Source: an uncultured Bacteroides sp. (GTDB taxonomy: Bacteria > Bacteroidota > Bacteroidia > Bacteroidales > Bacteroidaceae). Taken from it: a DNA stretch of 64,000 bases. Under the pieces are notes generated by a model. The model did not search any database and was not told the origin of the DNA. It saw only the letters and a list, made by a program, of their open reading frames with translations. The stretch's first letter is position 1. Every line of letters starts with the position of its first letter. A program made the position numbers and the translations under genes. Shown here piece by piece: positions 22,731 to 31,921 of the stretch. The stretch lies in NCBI GenBank assembly GCA_949300425.1, contig CASGED010000035.1, positions 62,001 to 126,000 of the forward strand. Direction: 5' to 3'.

Positions 22731-23210
22731 ATGATGAATGAAGAATTAAGGAATGCGTTGGTGTGGATAGGCTTTGTGTTGATGTTGGCGGCAGTTTTCT
22801 TCTTGGGTCGTTCGATGCCCAAGGAATCGGAATCATGCCGTACGGTGAGGGACACGGTGACGGTGCGCGACACGGTGCGTGACAGCATCCCTATTCCTTT
22901 CACCGTCCGCTTCGACCACTACGACACGCTGTATATACCATTATATATAGTAGACACCTTGCGGACGGACAGTGCGCTGCTTCCCGTCCCCATTCCCATC
23001 GAGCGAAAAGAGTATCGCACGGAGGACTACCGAGCCGTGGTGAGCGGATACCGTCCTTCGCTCGATGTGATGGAGTTGTTCCGGAAAACTCAGACCATTA
23101 CCGTTACTCCCAAGGCGAAGCGGTGGGGCATCGGGCCGCAAATCGGGGTGGGGGTGCCCGGCGGGTGGTATGTGGGGGTGGGGGTGAGCTATCATGTATG
23201 GAGGTGGTGA
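22731..23210 (+). CDS. Spanin-like membrane protein (DUF6808-type)
   Basis: A 159-aa product with an N-terminal transmembrane anchor (ALVWIGFVLMLAAVFFLGRS). A periplasmic region is rich in RDTV repeats (RTVRDTVTVRDTVRDSIPIP), and the C-terminus is Gly/Val-rich (GPQIGVGVPGGWYVGVGVSY). This matches Bacteroidales phage proteins found after the endolysin and may act as an i-spanin or membrane-disruption factor. The start lies in GAATGA repeats; 22731 or 22734 are equally possible. It ends directly against the convergent integrase gene. Confidence 0.55.
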   Translation: MMNEELRNALVWIGFVLMLAAVFFLGRSMPKESESCRTVRDTVTVRDTVRDSIPIPFTVRFDHYDTLYIPLYIVDTLRTDSALLPVPIPIERKEYRTEDYRAVVSGYRPSLDVMELFRKTQTITVTPKAKRWGIGPQIGVGVPGGWYVGVGVSYHVWRW

Positions 23211-24380
23211 TTACAACTCACCTTGAAAATGTTTCGTCTCTTCATGTACCGTGAGCGAATTCCCTTTCAGATACTTGTTCGTGGTCGATACATCCGAATG
23301 CCGGGCTTGGTCACGAGCCACCACGATGCCCGCGGCGTTGGCCAGGTCACGGATGCCGGAGTCTTTCAGGCTGTAGAATTGATAACAACGTGGGAACCGT
23401 AGGAAGGCACGTACCTTGTTGAAGTAGTCCCGGAAGATGCGCGAGTCCGCTTTCTTTTCCGACGGCTTGAAATCCTTCCCGAAGAGATAGCAGCTGGATA
23501 CATTATCGAATGTCCCAAGCTGTATCATCATACGAATCAGGGAATCATTCAACCCGACCATGCCATCACGCCTGTTCTTCGAGATAGCCGACGACACGAA
23601 CACCTTCTGCTCCCTTATGTTAATGTCTCCGAGACGTATATTGCTCAACTCATCCGGGCGTATAAAGGTATAATACTCCATCATGCAAGCCAATAAGAAA
23701 TGGGCGTTCGTCTCTTGCAGATACTCCTTTAACCGTGCCAAATCCTGTGGGGTGAAAGCGGACCGCAGCTTCTCCCCTTCCGACAAGAACTTGATTTTCT
23801 CCACACAGTTGCTTTCAATGTACTTTTTCTCCGCCAGCCAGGTGCAGAAGGCTGAGAGCCAAGTCCTGTAATTGTTCCGGGTGCGTGCCGTAGCGTCCCG
23901 GTCCAGCAGGATATAGTCCAGGAAATCGCTCATATAGGCTTGGTCAAACTGATATATATACACGATGGGCAGGCCGCGGCTGTCGTTATATTCCAGCAGC
24001 AGGTTCAGGCGTGACAGATAGTCATACGCCGTTTTCTTCTTCAGCGTGCCACTGACGGTCAGTTTATTGATATACTTGGTGTAGAGTGCGGTCACGTCCG
24101 TGAATCGGGCGTATTGCCGGTCGCTGCTAGCATCCGCCCACGGGTTCCATCCGTTCCTGAGCCTTTCCGTAGCGAGGGCGATGATTTCCGCGGCACGCTT
24201 ACGGCGGTCAGACACCTTCTCTATAGAGTCCAGCATGTACTTCTTGCGTCTCATCCGTCCGTCCACCGGGTCATAACATTGAAAGTCCACATACCAGTTC
24301 TTTCCGGTGTGCAGCTTAGGAAGAGTGTAGGTGACTATTTCTTTTAGAGGAGCACCTTTGCGTGTTTTTAGAGAAAACAT
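23211..24380 (-). CDS. Tyrosine recombinase (phage integrase)
   Basis: A 389-aa product. Catalytic candidates: R241 in FIRPDEL, K268 in SAISKNR, H361 in ARHSD and nucleophile Y370 in TTNKYLKG. The usual HxxR box is replaced by SLKDSG (K339), as in many Bacteroidetes integrases. The N-terminal half carries the SAM-like core-binding domain (about 90-185). It lies 133 bp from the 3' end of tRNA-fMet, so that tRNA is the likely attachment site. Upstream, a strong ATACGTTTT/AAAACGTAT inverted repeat (24391-24417) may autoregulate it. Confidence 0.9.
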   Translation of the reverse strand: MFSLKTRKGAPLKEIVTYTLPKLHTGKNWYVDFQCYDPVDGRMRRKKYMLDSIEKVSDRRKRAAEIIALATERLRNGWNPWADASSDRQYARFTDVTALYTKYINKLTVSGTLKKKTAYDYLSRLNLLLEYNDSRGLPIVYIYQFDQAYMSDFLDYILLDRDATARTRNNYRTWLSAFCTWLAEKKYIESNCVEKIKFLSEGEKLRSAFTPQDLARLKEYLQETNAHFLLACMMEYYTFIRPDELSNIRLGDINIREQKVFVSSAISKNRRDGMVGLNDSLIRMMIQLGTFDNVSSCYLFGKDFKPSEKKADSRIFRDYFNKVRAFLRFPRCYQFYSLKDSGIRDLANAAGIVVARDQARHSDVSTTNKYLKGNSLTVHEETKHFQGEL

Positions 24381-24390
24381 TTTTTTTATA

Positions 24391-24458
24391 CGTTTTTCGA
24401 ATGCGAAAACGTATGATTGATACTCAGATTAGAAAGTTGTCCGACATTTGTCCGACCT
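24391..24458. promoter_or_regulatory. Inverted and direct repeats between integrase and tRNA (attP arm / operator candidates)
   Basis: ATACGTTTTTCG faces GCGAAAACGTAT (24391-24417). TGTCCGAC is repeated twice about 12 bp apart (24438-24458). Such short repeats beside an integrase are typical of arm-binding or operator sites. Confidence 0.45.
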
Positions 24459-24470
24459 ATTTTAAAAATT

Positions 24471-24507
24471 GAGGGATAAATCGCTGATTTTTAGCGGTCT
24501 ATCCCTT
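24471..24507 (-). terminator. Terminator of tRNA-fMet
   Basis: On the minus strand AGGGATA pairs with TATCCCT with an inner CGCT/AGCG stem, followed by CAATTTTT. It lies directly after the tRNA 3' end. Confidence 0.65.
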
Positions 24508-24512
24508 TAAAA

Positions 24513-24586
<74 letters not shown>

Positions 24587-24607
24587 ATATTATTCTTAAT
24601 TCGGGTG

Positions 24608-24638
24608 CAAAGGTACGACTATTTTTTGAAAAAACAAA
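24608..24638 (-). promoter_or_regulatory. Promoter of tRNA-fMet
   Basis: On the minus strand TTTG (24638-24635), 19 bp, TACCTTTG (24615-24608), a perfect Bacteroidetes promoter about 20 bp before the tRNA. Confidence 0.8.
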
Positions 24639-24707
24639 TCTTTGGCAGACATTTTTAGAGCAAATGGTGTTTTTGATTGAAATTGATTGAAATCTAACAT
24701 GTGGATA

Positions 24708-24743
24708 CGCTCGTCGGGCCGAATGGTTCTACCACGACGAGCG
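24708..24743. terminator. Inverted repeat, possible terminator of the M56 operon
   Basis: CGCTCGTCG (24708-24716) pairs perfectly with CGACGAGCG (24735-24743) around an 18-bp loop. It lies downstream of the M56 gene but lacks a clear U-run. Confidence 0.35.
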
Positions 24744-24816
24744 CTCGTACCCCAATCAATTGATTTTTATCTGCAAAACGGCTGAAACCTTGCGTTTCTA
24801 TTTGGAACTTTTCACT

Positions 24817-26451
24817 TTAAAGAGATACGTTCCAAATATTTTTCAGCACCTCTTTCACATCATTCACCACTCCCATCGGCACATTTGCCTCTTTCACACG
24901 CAAGGACACGGTCATGTCCCGCTTACCCGCACGGAAAGCTTCGGCCTCACGCCGCAGACTTTGCAAGGAAACTTCCGGCATGTCTTTCCGACTTCCATCG
25001 GAAGATAATAAGATGACTTCCACAGGGAGAAGCGCAAGCGAGTCCACCGCTGCCATATTCTTCACATATTTGCGTGGAGTCATCACATTGACCAATACCG
25101 GAATGCGAGCATCCACATCCCGATGAAGTTCGTCATACACATCCTTTACCGCCTCCAAACAAGCGCGCAAGGTTTCCGCAGAGGTGCCCCGGTCATAACG
25201 GAATTGAACTATCGGGCGGAAAGTTTGCCCCTTCTGACGTTTCTCCAAATAATCCCGGCGCAGAAGTCCGGACAAATTCTTACGCACAAAATCCGTACGC
25301 AGGCTTAAATCATCCGCTTTCGGTCCCATGACATCGTCCACCATGACCTGATTTTGGAAATTGATGAAAAGCTCATGGGTGCCTCCCTCTGTAAGCGGGT
25401 CGGAAGGTCCCCCACCCTCTGCATACTTTTGAGCAAAATAACGCTCCAACCATTCACGCCTGTCTCCGGCCATAGAGTCTTGACATTCCACCACTTGCGG
25501 CTGATTCCAAACGGAAGCCGCCATTCTCACTTCGGGACGCGCAAACGCATAGAGCGTGCCCGTCGCCACCGGCACGAAAAGCAAGAGCTTCAAGCGTGCC
25601 AGCCTACTGGTTCTTTTCTTTAACATCATATTGATACGTTTTTTAAGTTTGCTCTGACCGAATCCGCTGGCCATAGAGTAGAGCCTTGTGCCAACGGTCC
25701 GTTCAACAAGCAATAGTTGATATTGAGTAGCATCAATGCCATGAGAAAGTACACCCCAATCCGCCTCATATTCGTGAACGGCACGCAATTCACGCATCAG
25801 CATCCATACGGCAGGATTGAACCAATGAAGCGCCACGACAAGCTCCATCCACACCAAGTCCCATGTATGAAAATAGCGTACATGCATCCGTTCGTGAAGC
25901 AAAACAACATCCCGATGAAGCTCATAATCCTCCCGGGAAAGCACAATGGTGCGCCCCCAGCTAAACGAAACGTTCTTCTGCGGGCAAACTACCAATCTGA
26001 ATCCCTCACATTTACGAACCGGACACTTCCGGAGCAACCTCCATATCCGTCCCAAAGCACACAAGAAGAATGCCAACGTAAACGCCAGCCCGCAAAGATA
26101 GAGTGCCATTGCAATAGTCATCCACTTTCCCCCGCAAAGCCATGCTTTTTGCAAAGGAAAGGCAGGCACTTTGCGGAACATTGTCTCCGCCTCTCCACTC
26201 TGCTCGATTTCCGTGCGTGCAGGCTTCTCCGTCAACCAAGTTTCCATTGCCGCCACAGGACGTTGCCAGTTTCCGCTTTGCTCAATCTCAACATGTATGC
26301 CGGGCAACAGCAGACAAAGCAACGTTCCGGCAAGCAACAAAATACGATTCGCACGGAACGAAGTGTCGCTCCGGAAACAAAGCCTGTACACCGCATAGAG
26401 CATGGTCAGACAAAGCGTAGACTTAAACAAGTAGAACAAAAACGCGCCCAT
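24817..26451 (-). CDS. M56-family (BlaR1-like) membrane metallopeptidase with ExbD-like C-terminal repeats
   Basis: A 544-aa product. N-terminal transmembrane helices (about 1-50, 110-135) are followed by the zinc motif HERMH (186-190) and the downstream acidic ligand region HEYEADWGVL. A further transmembrane helix lies near 300. The periplasmic part contains two segments resembling ExbD/TolR domains (FRPIVQFRYDRGTSAETLRA; DMTVSLRVKEANVPMG). M56 proteins sense a signal and trigger loss of the partner BlaI repressor, here 7 bp upstream. The ATG at 26451 is chosen because 26481 lies inside the blaI gene. Confidence 0.85.
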   Translation of the reverse strand: MGAFLFYLFKSTLCLTMLYAVYRLCFRSDTSFRANRILLLAGTLLCLLLPGIHVEIEQSGNWQRPVAAMETWLTEKPARTEIEQSGEAETMFRKVPAFPLQKAWLCGGKWMTIAMALYLCGLAFTLAFFLCALGRIWRLLRKCPVRKCEGFRLVVCPQKNVSFSWGRTIVLSREDYELHRDVVLLHERMHVRYFHTWDLVWMELVVALHWFNPAVWMLMRELRAVHEYEADWGVLSHGIDATQYQLLLVERTVGTRLYSMASGFGQSKLKKRINMMLKKRTSRLARLKLLLFVPVATGTLYAFARPEVRMAASVWNQPQVVECQDSMAGDRREWLERYFAQKYAEGGGPSDPLTEGGTHELFINFQNQVMVDDVMGPKADDLSLRTDFVRKNLSGLLRRDYLEKRQKGQTFRPIVQFRYDRGTSAETLRACLEAVKDVYDELHRDVDARIPVLVNVMTPRKYVKNMAAVDSLALLPVEVILLSSDGSRKDMPEVSLQSLRREAEAFRAGKRDMTVSLRVKEANVPMGVVNDVKEVLKNIWNVSL

Positions 26452-26458
26452 TGCTTTT

Positions 26459-26824
26459 TCACGCTTTACGTTTGTCCTCAATACGTGAGATTAACGCCTT
26501 CAATTCGTCCAGCGACATATCATTTTCTTCCACAAATGTAGACACCACGTTGAGAAACGAATTATCATAATAACGGGACACCACATTGCGCAAGGCCGAA
26601 CGCTTATACGCATCGGCCGAGACCAGAGGATAATACTGATACGTATTCCCGTACGCACGATATCCTACAAAACCCTTCTCCTCCAGCCCACGAACCAACG
26701 TAGAGACGGTGTTATAATGAGGTTTCGGGTCGGCATAGAATGCCAATAAGTCACGGACGAACATCGGGCCATGCTCCCAAAACATCCGCATGATTTCTTC
26801 TTCCTTAGCAGTCAATCTTTTCAT
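26459..26824 (-). CDS. blaI: BlaI/MecI family transcriptional repressor
   Basis: A 121-aa product with the penicillinase-repressor winged helix: LTAKEEEIMRMFWEHGPMFV, HYNTVSTLVRGLEEKGFVGY, then GNTYQYYPLVS. The C-terminal dimerisation helix contains the FLNVVSTFVEEND region where family members are cleaved. It forms a two-gene unit with the M56 peptidase. It probably represses its own operon through the palindrome at 26894-26911. Confidence 0.9.
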   Translation of the reverse strand: MKRLTAKEEEIMRMFWEHGPMFVRDLLAFYADPKPHYNTVSTLVRGLEEKGFVGYRAYGNTYQYYPLVSADAYKRSALRNVVSRYYDNSFLNVVSTFVEENDMSLDELKALISRIEDKRKA

Positions 26825-26855
26825 AAACTTCCATCATTAAGATAAACTTACGCCG

Positions 26856-26911
26856 CAAAGTTATGAATTATTTCCAAACAAACAACTAATATATGCAGTT
26901 ATTCAACTGCA
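26856..26911 (-). promoter_or_regulatory. blaI-M56 promoter and candidate operator
   Basis: On the minus strand TTG (26885-26883), 19 bp, TAACTTTG (26863-26856). The 18-bp palindrome TGCAGTTATTCAACTGCA (26894-26911; 7-bp arms) lies just upstream of the -33 element, a plausible BlaI site. The rest of 26912-27120 is AT-rich with no gene seen. Confidence 0.5.
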
Positions 26912-27124
26912 AAACATAGTAGATTAACTATTTTTATCCGTAGAAACAAAAATCGCCAAATGACATCACGTCAGATGACGATAAACAAACATAAATAGAG
27001 AATTAATATAACATGCGCGTATCAGTCACGAAAAGAAGAGGAAATCGCAAGAAGCGTTTATGAAGGTGGCAAAAAACTATCTGAGATATTTTTTTTATTC
27101 CTTGTGTAATTAGCGGAAAAGACT

Positions 27125-27132
27125 TACTTTTG
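27125..27132 (+). promoter_or_regulatory. Promoter -7 element of the TetR gene
   Basis: TACTTTTG matches TAnnTTTG, with a TTG-containing -33 region about 20 bp upstream (CCTTGTG near 27100). Confidence 0.6.
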
Positions 27133-27163
27133 CTCAATTAAAATGCAATATGCAGCATAAACT

Positions 27164-27760
27164 ATGCCAGTATCTAAAACAAAAGCGAAGTTAGTAGACG
27201 TGGCTCGCCAATTGTTCGCAAAAATGGGAGTTGAAAATACGACCATGAATGACATCGCCCTTGCTTCCAAGAAGGGGCGAAGAACAGTCTACACCTACTT
27301 TAAAAGCAAGGAAGACATCTACATGGCGGTAGTGGAGTCAGAACTGGACATTCTGCTGGACACGATGCGCCGCGTGGCGGAAAAAAACATCTCTCCCGAT
27401 GAAAAAATTCTGGAGCTTATCTACACGCGGCTGGATGTGGTGAAGGAGGTGGTGTATCGCAACGGCACTTTGCGGGCTTACTTCTTTCGGGACATCTGGC
27501 GGGTGGAGAAGGTGCGCAAACGTTTTGATGAGAAAGAGGTGCTCCTGTTCAAAGACGTGCTGCGCGAAGGAGCGGAAAAAGGGGTCTTTCAGATTGATGA
27601 TATCGACATGACCGCCGAATTGCTGCACTATTGCGTGAAAGGCATCGAGGTGCCTTACATCCGCGGGCAGATAGGACCCAACCTGGACGACATGACGCGC
27701 GACCGGTACGTAAAGCGCCTGGTGTTCGGAGCCTTGCGACGCCGCTCTTCCAATGGATAA
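27164..27760 (+). CDS. TetR/AcrR family transcriptional regulator
   Basis: A 198-aa product. The N-terminal HTH (residues about 8-55) reads LVDVARQLFAKMGVENTTMN then DIALASKKGRRTVYTYFKSK, the classic TetR pattern. The C-terminal ligand domain has aromatic residues (AYFFRDIWRVEKV). It lies 41 bp upstream of fabG on the same strand, so it probably senses an acyl-CoA or lipid and controls fatty-acid synthesis; that target is inference. Confidence 0.9.
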   Translation: MPVSKTKAKLVDVARQLFAKMGVENTTMNDIALASKKGRRTVYTYFKSKEDIYMAVVESELDILLDTMRRVAEKNISPDEKILELIYTRLDVVKEVVYRNGTLRAYFFRDIWRVEKVRKRFDEKEVLLFKDVLREGAEKGVFQIDDIDMTAELLHYCVKGIEVPYIRGQIGPNLDDMTRDRYVKRLVFGALRRRSSNG

Positions 27761-27801
27761 AATGATTTGTATATATATGTATTATAAAAATTGAAACGAT
27801 T

Positions 27802-28548
27802 ATGGGATTATTAGATGGAAAAACTGCTCTTGTAACGGGTGCCGCCCGCGGCATCGGCAAGGCTATCGCGCTGAAGTTTGCCGCTGAAGGCGCAAATGTG
27901 GCATTTACGGACTTGGCTATCGACGAGAATGCCGAGAACACGGTAAAGGAAATTGAAGCGTTGGGCGTAAAGGCAAAAGCCTACGCATCGAATGCCGCCA
28001 GCTTTGAGGACACGGCTAAGGTGGTGGAGACTATTCACAAGGACTTCGGTCGTATCGACATCTTGGTGAACAACGCGGGCATCACGCGCGACGGACTGAT
28101 GATGCGCATGAGCGAACAGCAATGGGACATGGTGATTAACGTGAACCTGAAGTCGGCTTTCAACTTCATCCATGCCTGCACGCCCGTCATGATGCGCCAA
28201 AAAGCGGGAAGCATCATCAACATGGCGTCCGTGGTAGGCGTGCACGGCAATGCCGGACAGGCCAACTATGCCGCCTCTAAAGCCGGCATGATTGCCCTGG
28301 CCAAGTCCATCGCCCAGGAAATGGGTTCGCGCGGCATTCGTGCCAACGCCATCGCGCCGGGCTTCATCATGACGGCCATGACCGACGCTTTGTCTGACGA
28401 GGTGAAGGCGGAATGGTGCAAGAAGATTCCTCTGCGCCGCGGCGGCACGCCCGAGGATGTGGCAAACGTGGCTACCTTCCTGGCTTCGGACTTGTCATCG
28501 TATGTGTCCGGACAGGTCATCCAGATTGATGGTGGCATGAATATGTAA
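27802..28548 (+). CDS. fabG: 3-oxoacyl-[acyl-carrier-protein] reductase
   Basis: A 248-aa classical short-chain dehydrogenase. Cofactor motif TGAARGIG (12-19), NNAG (90-93), catalytic N115, S143, Y156 and K160. It ends VSGQVIQIDGGMNM, the typical FabG C-terminus. It reduces 3-oxoacyl-ACP with NADPH in fatty-acid elongation. It follows the TetR regulator in a probable two-gene unit. Confidence 0.95.
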   Translation: MGLLDGKTALVTGAARGIGKAIALKFAAEGANVAFTDLAIDENAENTVKEIEALGVKAKAYASNAASFEDTAKVVETIHKDFGRIDILVNNAGITRDGLMMRMSEQQWDMVINVNLKSAFNFIHACTPVMMRQKAGSIINMASVVGVHGNAGQANYAASKAGMIALAKSIAQEMGSRGIRANAIAPGFIMTAMTDALSDEVKAEWCKKIPLRRGGTPEDVANVATFLASDLSSYVSGQVIQIDGGMNM

Positions 28549-28558
28549 ACTCATTTAG

Positions 28559-28655
28559 ATTTGACAATTTACTATTTACGCTTCAAGCCATATGAATAAT
28601 ATAGTAAATCGCTAAATTGTAAATAGTAAATTGTAAATCGCTAGATTGTAAAATG
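28559..28655 (+). repeat. AT-rich TAAAT-type repeat (chromosomal copy)
   Basis: ACAATTTACTATTTACG in one sense, then TAGTAAATCGCTAAATTG, TAAATAGTAAATTGTAAATC and GCTAGATTGTAAAATG, between fabG and the pseudouridine synthase gene. This shows the repeat family is not confined to the prophage. Confidence 0.75.
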
Positions 28656-28660
28656 AATAG

Positions 28661-29338
28661 ATGACCGTCGTTTACGAAGACAATCATATTATTATTGTCA
28701 ACAAGACCGCTTCGGAGATTGTGCAGGGGGACAAGACGGGTGACAAACCTCTCTCGGAGACCGTAAAGGAGTATCTGAAGGAGAAATACAACAAGCCCGG
28801 CAATGTCTTTATCGGTGTGACCCACCGGCTGGACCGTCCCGTGAGCGGGCTTGTGGTGTTTGCCAAAACGGGTAAGGCGCTCGCACGGCTGAACGAGATG
28901 TTCCGCACGGGCAAGGTGAAGAAAACCTACTGGGCCATCGTGAAGAATCTGCCTCCGGCCGAAGAAGACACGCTGACTCATTATCTGGTACGCAACGAGA
29001 AGCAAAACAAAAGCTATGCCTACGACACGGAAAAGCCCGGAAGCAAGCAGGCTATCCTACACTATCGGCTTTTATCCCGTTCGGATCATTATAGCCTCCT
29101 GGAAGTGGACCTGAAGACCGGACGCCACCATCAGATACGATGCCAACTGGCCAAAATAGGATGCCCCATAAAAGGCGACCTGAAGTATGGTTTTCCCCGT
29201 TCCAACTCGGATGGAAGCATCAGCCTTCATGCCCGCTGCGTGAGCTTTGAGCACCCAGTGTCGCACAAGCTCATCGAGGCGGAAGCACCCGTGCCAGAAG
29301 ATAATCTGTGGAAAGCGCTGACGGAGGGTATGTCATAA
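28661..29338 (+). CDS. RluA-family RNA pseudouridine synthase
   Basis: A 225-aa product with the catalytic motif HRLDRPVSG (Asp58). Also GKVKKTYWAIV, YSLLEVDLKTGRHHQIRCQL and LHARCVSFEHP, all signature segments of RluA/RluC/RluD enzymes. It isomerises uridine to pseudouridine in rRNA or tRNA. There is no N-terminal S4 domain, so the target is probably like RluA or TruC types. It lies downstream of fabG across a repeat. Confidence 0.92.
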   Translation: MTVVYEDNHIIIVNKTASEIVQGDKTGDKPLSETVKEYLKEKYNKPGNVFIGVTHRLDRPVSGLVVFAKTGKALARLNEMFRTGKVKKTYWAIVKNLPPAEEDTLTHYLVRNEKQNKSYAYDTEKPGSKQAILHYRLLSRSDHYSLLEVDLKTGRHHQIRCQLAKIGCPIKGDLKYGFPRSNSDGSISLHARCVSFEHPVSHKLIEAEAPVPEDNLWKALTEGMS

Positions 29339-29385
29339 CAAAAGCAAGGAATGATTGTTTAATTTTGTAAATCGCTGAATTGGAT

Positions 29386-31908
29386 ATGAAAAAAATAATA
29401 GGATGGATGTTAGGACTGTGCGCGGCCCTGTCGGTACACGCCGGAGAGCAAGCCACCATGTTTCGCGTTCGCCCCGCCATTGTTTTGCAAAGTCCGTTGC
29501 AAAGCGATAGCGTGAATTTTAATGGAGAAAAGTTTACGTTGAAACAGCTGTTGCAAACCAAGGTAAATATGGACTTCAACGCTCATGCGTATAGCCATCT
29601 GGAAACAGACTCTACGGGATATGTGACGGTGGCCAAGGCTGAAAAAGACCATTTGCTGTATCTTTTTTCCACGCGTTTGCGTGCCGAACGCTTCACGAAA
29701 GGAACGCTGAAAATTTCCTCCCCGGTGAGGTGGGAAGTTTTTGTCAACGGAGAATCGAAATATGTAAAGGACAGTGCGGAAGACAACCTGTCGGTCGTTC
29801 GCCCGGCGGAAATCAGCCTGCGCCTGGAACCGGAAGCCGATTATGACATCATCATCAAGCTCCTCTCGACCGCGGAAGACAAAACAGCCCCGGCTTTGAA
29901 GTGCGAGTTTGTGGCCGACAAAGAGTTTGAACAAGTGGCCGTCCGCATGGCCCCCGACATGAAACGCCGTTTCTCTTTGTACGATACGACGTTCGGCAAC
30001 AAAGTCTACAGCGTTTCCCTCTCTCCGGACGGGAAATACCTGCTCACTTATTATTGGAACAATTATTCGGCCAAACGTTCGCGCACGTGGCAAGAGCTGA
30101 CAGAAGTGAAAAGCGGCCAGGTAATCCATCCCAATGTGCCGACAAACGCCCGCTGGATGCCGACGAGCAACCGGCTGTACTACACCGTTAAAGGAAATAC
30201 GGCCAATGATTTGATTGTGTTTGACCCCGCCACCATGCGCGAAGAGGTGCTGATGGAAAACCTGCCCGAAGGACGTTTCGTGTGGTCGCCGACTGAAGAC
30301 TATCTGGTGTATACCGATACGGACAAAGGCAAGGAGGCCGAAGGCCCGCTGAAACAAATCCTGATGCCGGACGACCGTATACCGGGATGGCGCGACCGGA
30401 GCTATCTGGTGAAATATGACTTGAAGACCGGGGTGTCCCAGCGGCTGACGTTCAGCGGGCAAAGCGTCTACCTGAACGACATCGCCCCGGACGGATCGAA
30501 GTTGCTCTGCACTTCATCGAGGCCCCACATCACGGAGTGTCCTTTCTCGCTGACTTCGCTTTTCGAAATCGATCTGGCCACCATGAAGGCCGATACGTTA
30601 GTAAAGGAGGACCCCTACCTCAACCAAGCCTCCTACTCGCCCGACGGCAAGAAACTGGTATTGTTGGGCGGACCGGACGCATTGGGCGGCATAGGGAAAA
30701 ACTACGCGCCTCACGCCATAGGCAACTCGTTTGACGTGCAGGCTTTCCTGATGGACTTGACGACCCGGGAAGTAAAGCCTATTACCCGCAACTTCAATCC
30801 TTCCGTCACGCTGCTGCAATGGAACCGCACTGACGGATGCATCTACTTCAGCACTACGGACAAGGATTGCCAGCACATTTACCGTTACACGCCTGAAAAG
30901 GATACGTTCGAGATGCTTCCGTTGGAGGAAGATGTCATTTCTTCCTTCTCAGTGGCGGAGGACAATCCCACGATGGCGGCTTACGTAGGAGGAGGGAACA
31001 CGTCCACGGGAGCGGCTTACCTGTATAACGCCAGGAAGCGGACTTCTGAATTGTGGGCCAACCCCATGAAAGAGAGGCTGGACGAGATAAACTTCGGACA
31101 AATGGAAGAATGGAGCTTTACGGCTTCGGACGGTACGGTCATTGAGGGAATGATGTGCCTGCCGCCCGATTTCGACCCGGAGAAGAAATATCCCTTGATT
31201 GTGTATTATTACGGAGGAACGACCCCCACAACTCGCGGCATGACCTCGCCCTATTGCGCGCAGCTCTTTGCCTCGCGCGACTATGTGGTCTATATCATCC
31301 AGCCCAGCGGAGCCATCGGCTACGGACAGGAGTTTTCCGCGCGCCACGTCAATGCATGGGGAGACTATACGGCCGACAACATCATCGAGGGCACGAAGAA
31401 ATTCTGCGAGGCGCATCCGTTTGTCAATCCCGAACGCGTCGGTTGCTTGGGAGCTTCGTACGGCGGCTTCATGACCATGTATTTGCAGACCAGGACGGAC
31501 ATCTTTGCCGCGGCCGCGTCGCATGCCGGCATCAGCAACGTCACCAGCTATTGGGGCGAAGGATATTGGGGCTATTCGTACAACGCCACCGCGGCCGCGG
31601 GCAGTTATCCATGGAGCCGGCCGGAACTTTTCACCAAGCACGGCGCCCTGTTTAACGCGGACAAAATCCATACGCCGTTATTGCTGCTTCACGGAACGGT
31701 GGACACGAATGTCCCTATAGGCGAAAGCATCCAGCTGTATAACGCGCTGAAGATATTGGGTCGCCCCGTGGCATTCATCACCGTAGACGGCGAGAATCAC
31801 TTCATATCCGATTACGACAAACGCGTCTTGTGGCACAATTCCATTATGGCATGGTTTGCCAAATGGCTGCAGGACAGCCCCGAATGGTGGGAAGACTTGT
31901 ACAAATGA
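29386..31908 (+). CDS. S9 family serine peptidase (DPP IV-like)
   Basis: An 840-aa exported protein. Signal peptide MKKIIGWMLGLCAALSVHAG; beta-propeller (about residues 190-560); C-terminal alpha/beta-hydrolase with nucleophile in GASYGG, Asp in HGTVDTNVPI and His in DGENHF. Such enzymes remove di- or tripeptides after proline or alanine in the periplasm, feeding amino-acid uptake. The -7 box TAATTTTG (29360-29367) lies upstream. The ATG at 29386 is preferred to a TTG six bases earlier. Confidence 0.9.
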   Translation: MKKIIGWMLGLCAALSVHAGEQATMFRVRPAIVLQSPLQSDSVNFNGEKFTLKQLLQTKVNMDFNAHAYSHLETDSTGYVTVAKAEKDHLLYLFSTRLRAERFTKGTLKISSPVRWEVFVNGESKYVKDSAEDNLSVVRPAEISLRLEPEADYDIIIKLLSTAEDKTAPALKCEFVADKEFEQVAVRMAPDMKRRFSLYDTTFGNKVYSVSLSPDGKYLLTYYWNNYSAKRSRTWQELTEVKSGQVIHPNVPTNARWMPTSNRLYYTVKGNTANDLIVFDPATMREEVLMENLPEGRFVWSPTEDYLVYTDTDKGKEAEGPLKQILMPDDRIPGWRDRSYLVKYDLKTGVSQRLTFSGQSVYLNDIAPDGSKLLCTSSRPHITECPFSLTSLFEIDLATMKADTLVKEDPYLNQASYSPDGKKLVLLGGPDALGGIGKNYAPHAIGNSFDVQAFLMDLTTREVKPITRNFNPSVTLLQWNRTDGCIYFSTTDKDCQHIYRYTPEKDTFEMLPLEEDVISSFSVAEDNPTMAAYVGGGNTSTGAAYLYNARKRTSELWANPMKERLDEINFGQMEEWSFTASDGTVIEGMMCLPPDFDPEKKYPLIVYYYGGTTPTTRGMTSPYCAQLFASRDYVVYIIQPSGAIGYGQEFSARHVNAWGDYTADNIIEGTKKFCEAHPFVNPERVGCLGASYGGFMTMYLQTRTDIFAAAASHAGISNVTSYWGEGYWGYSYNATAAAGSYPWSRPELFTKHGALFNADKIHTPLLLLHGTVDTNVPIGESIQLYNALKILGRPVAFITVDGENHFISDYDKRVLWHNSIMAWFAKWLQDSPEWWEDLYK

Positions 31909-31921
31909 TGAATCGCAGCAA

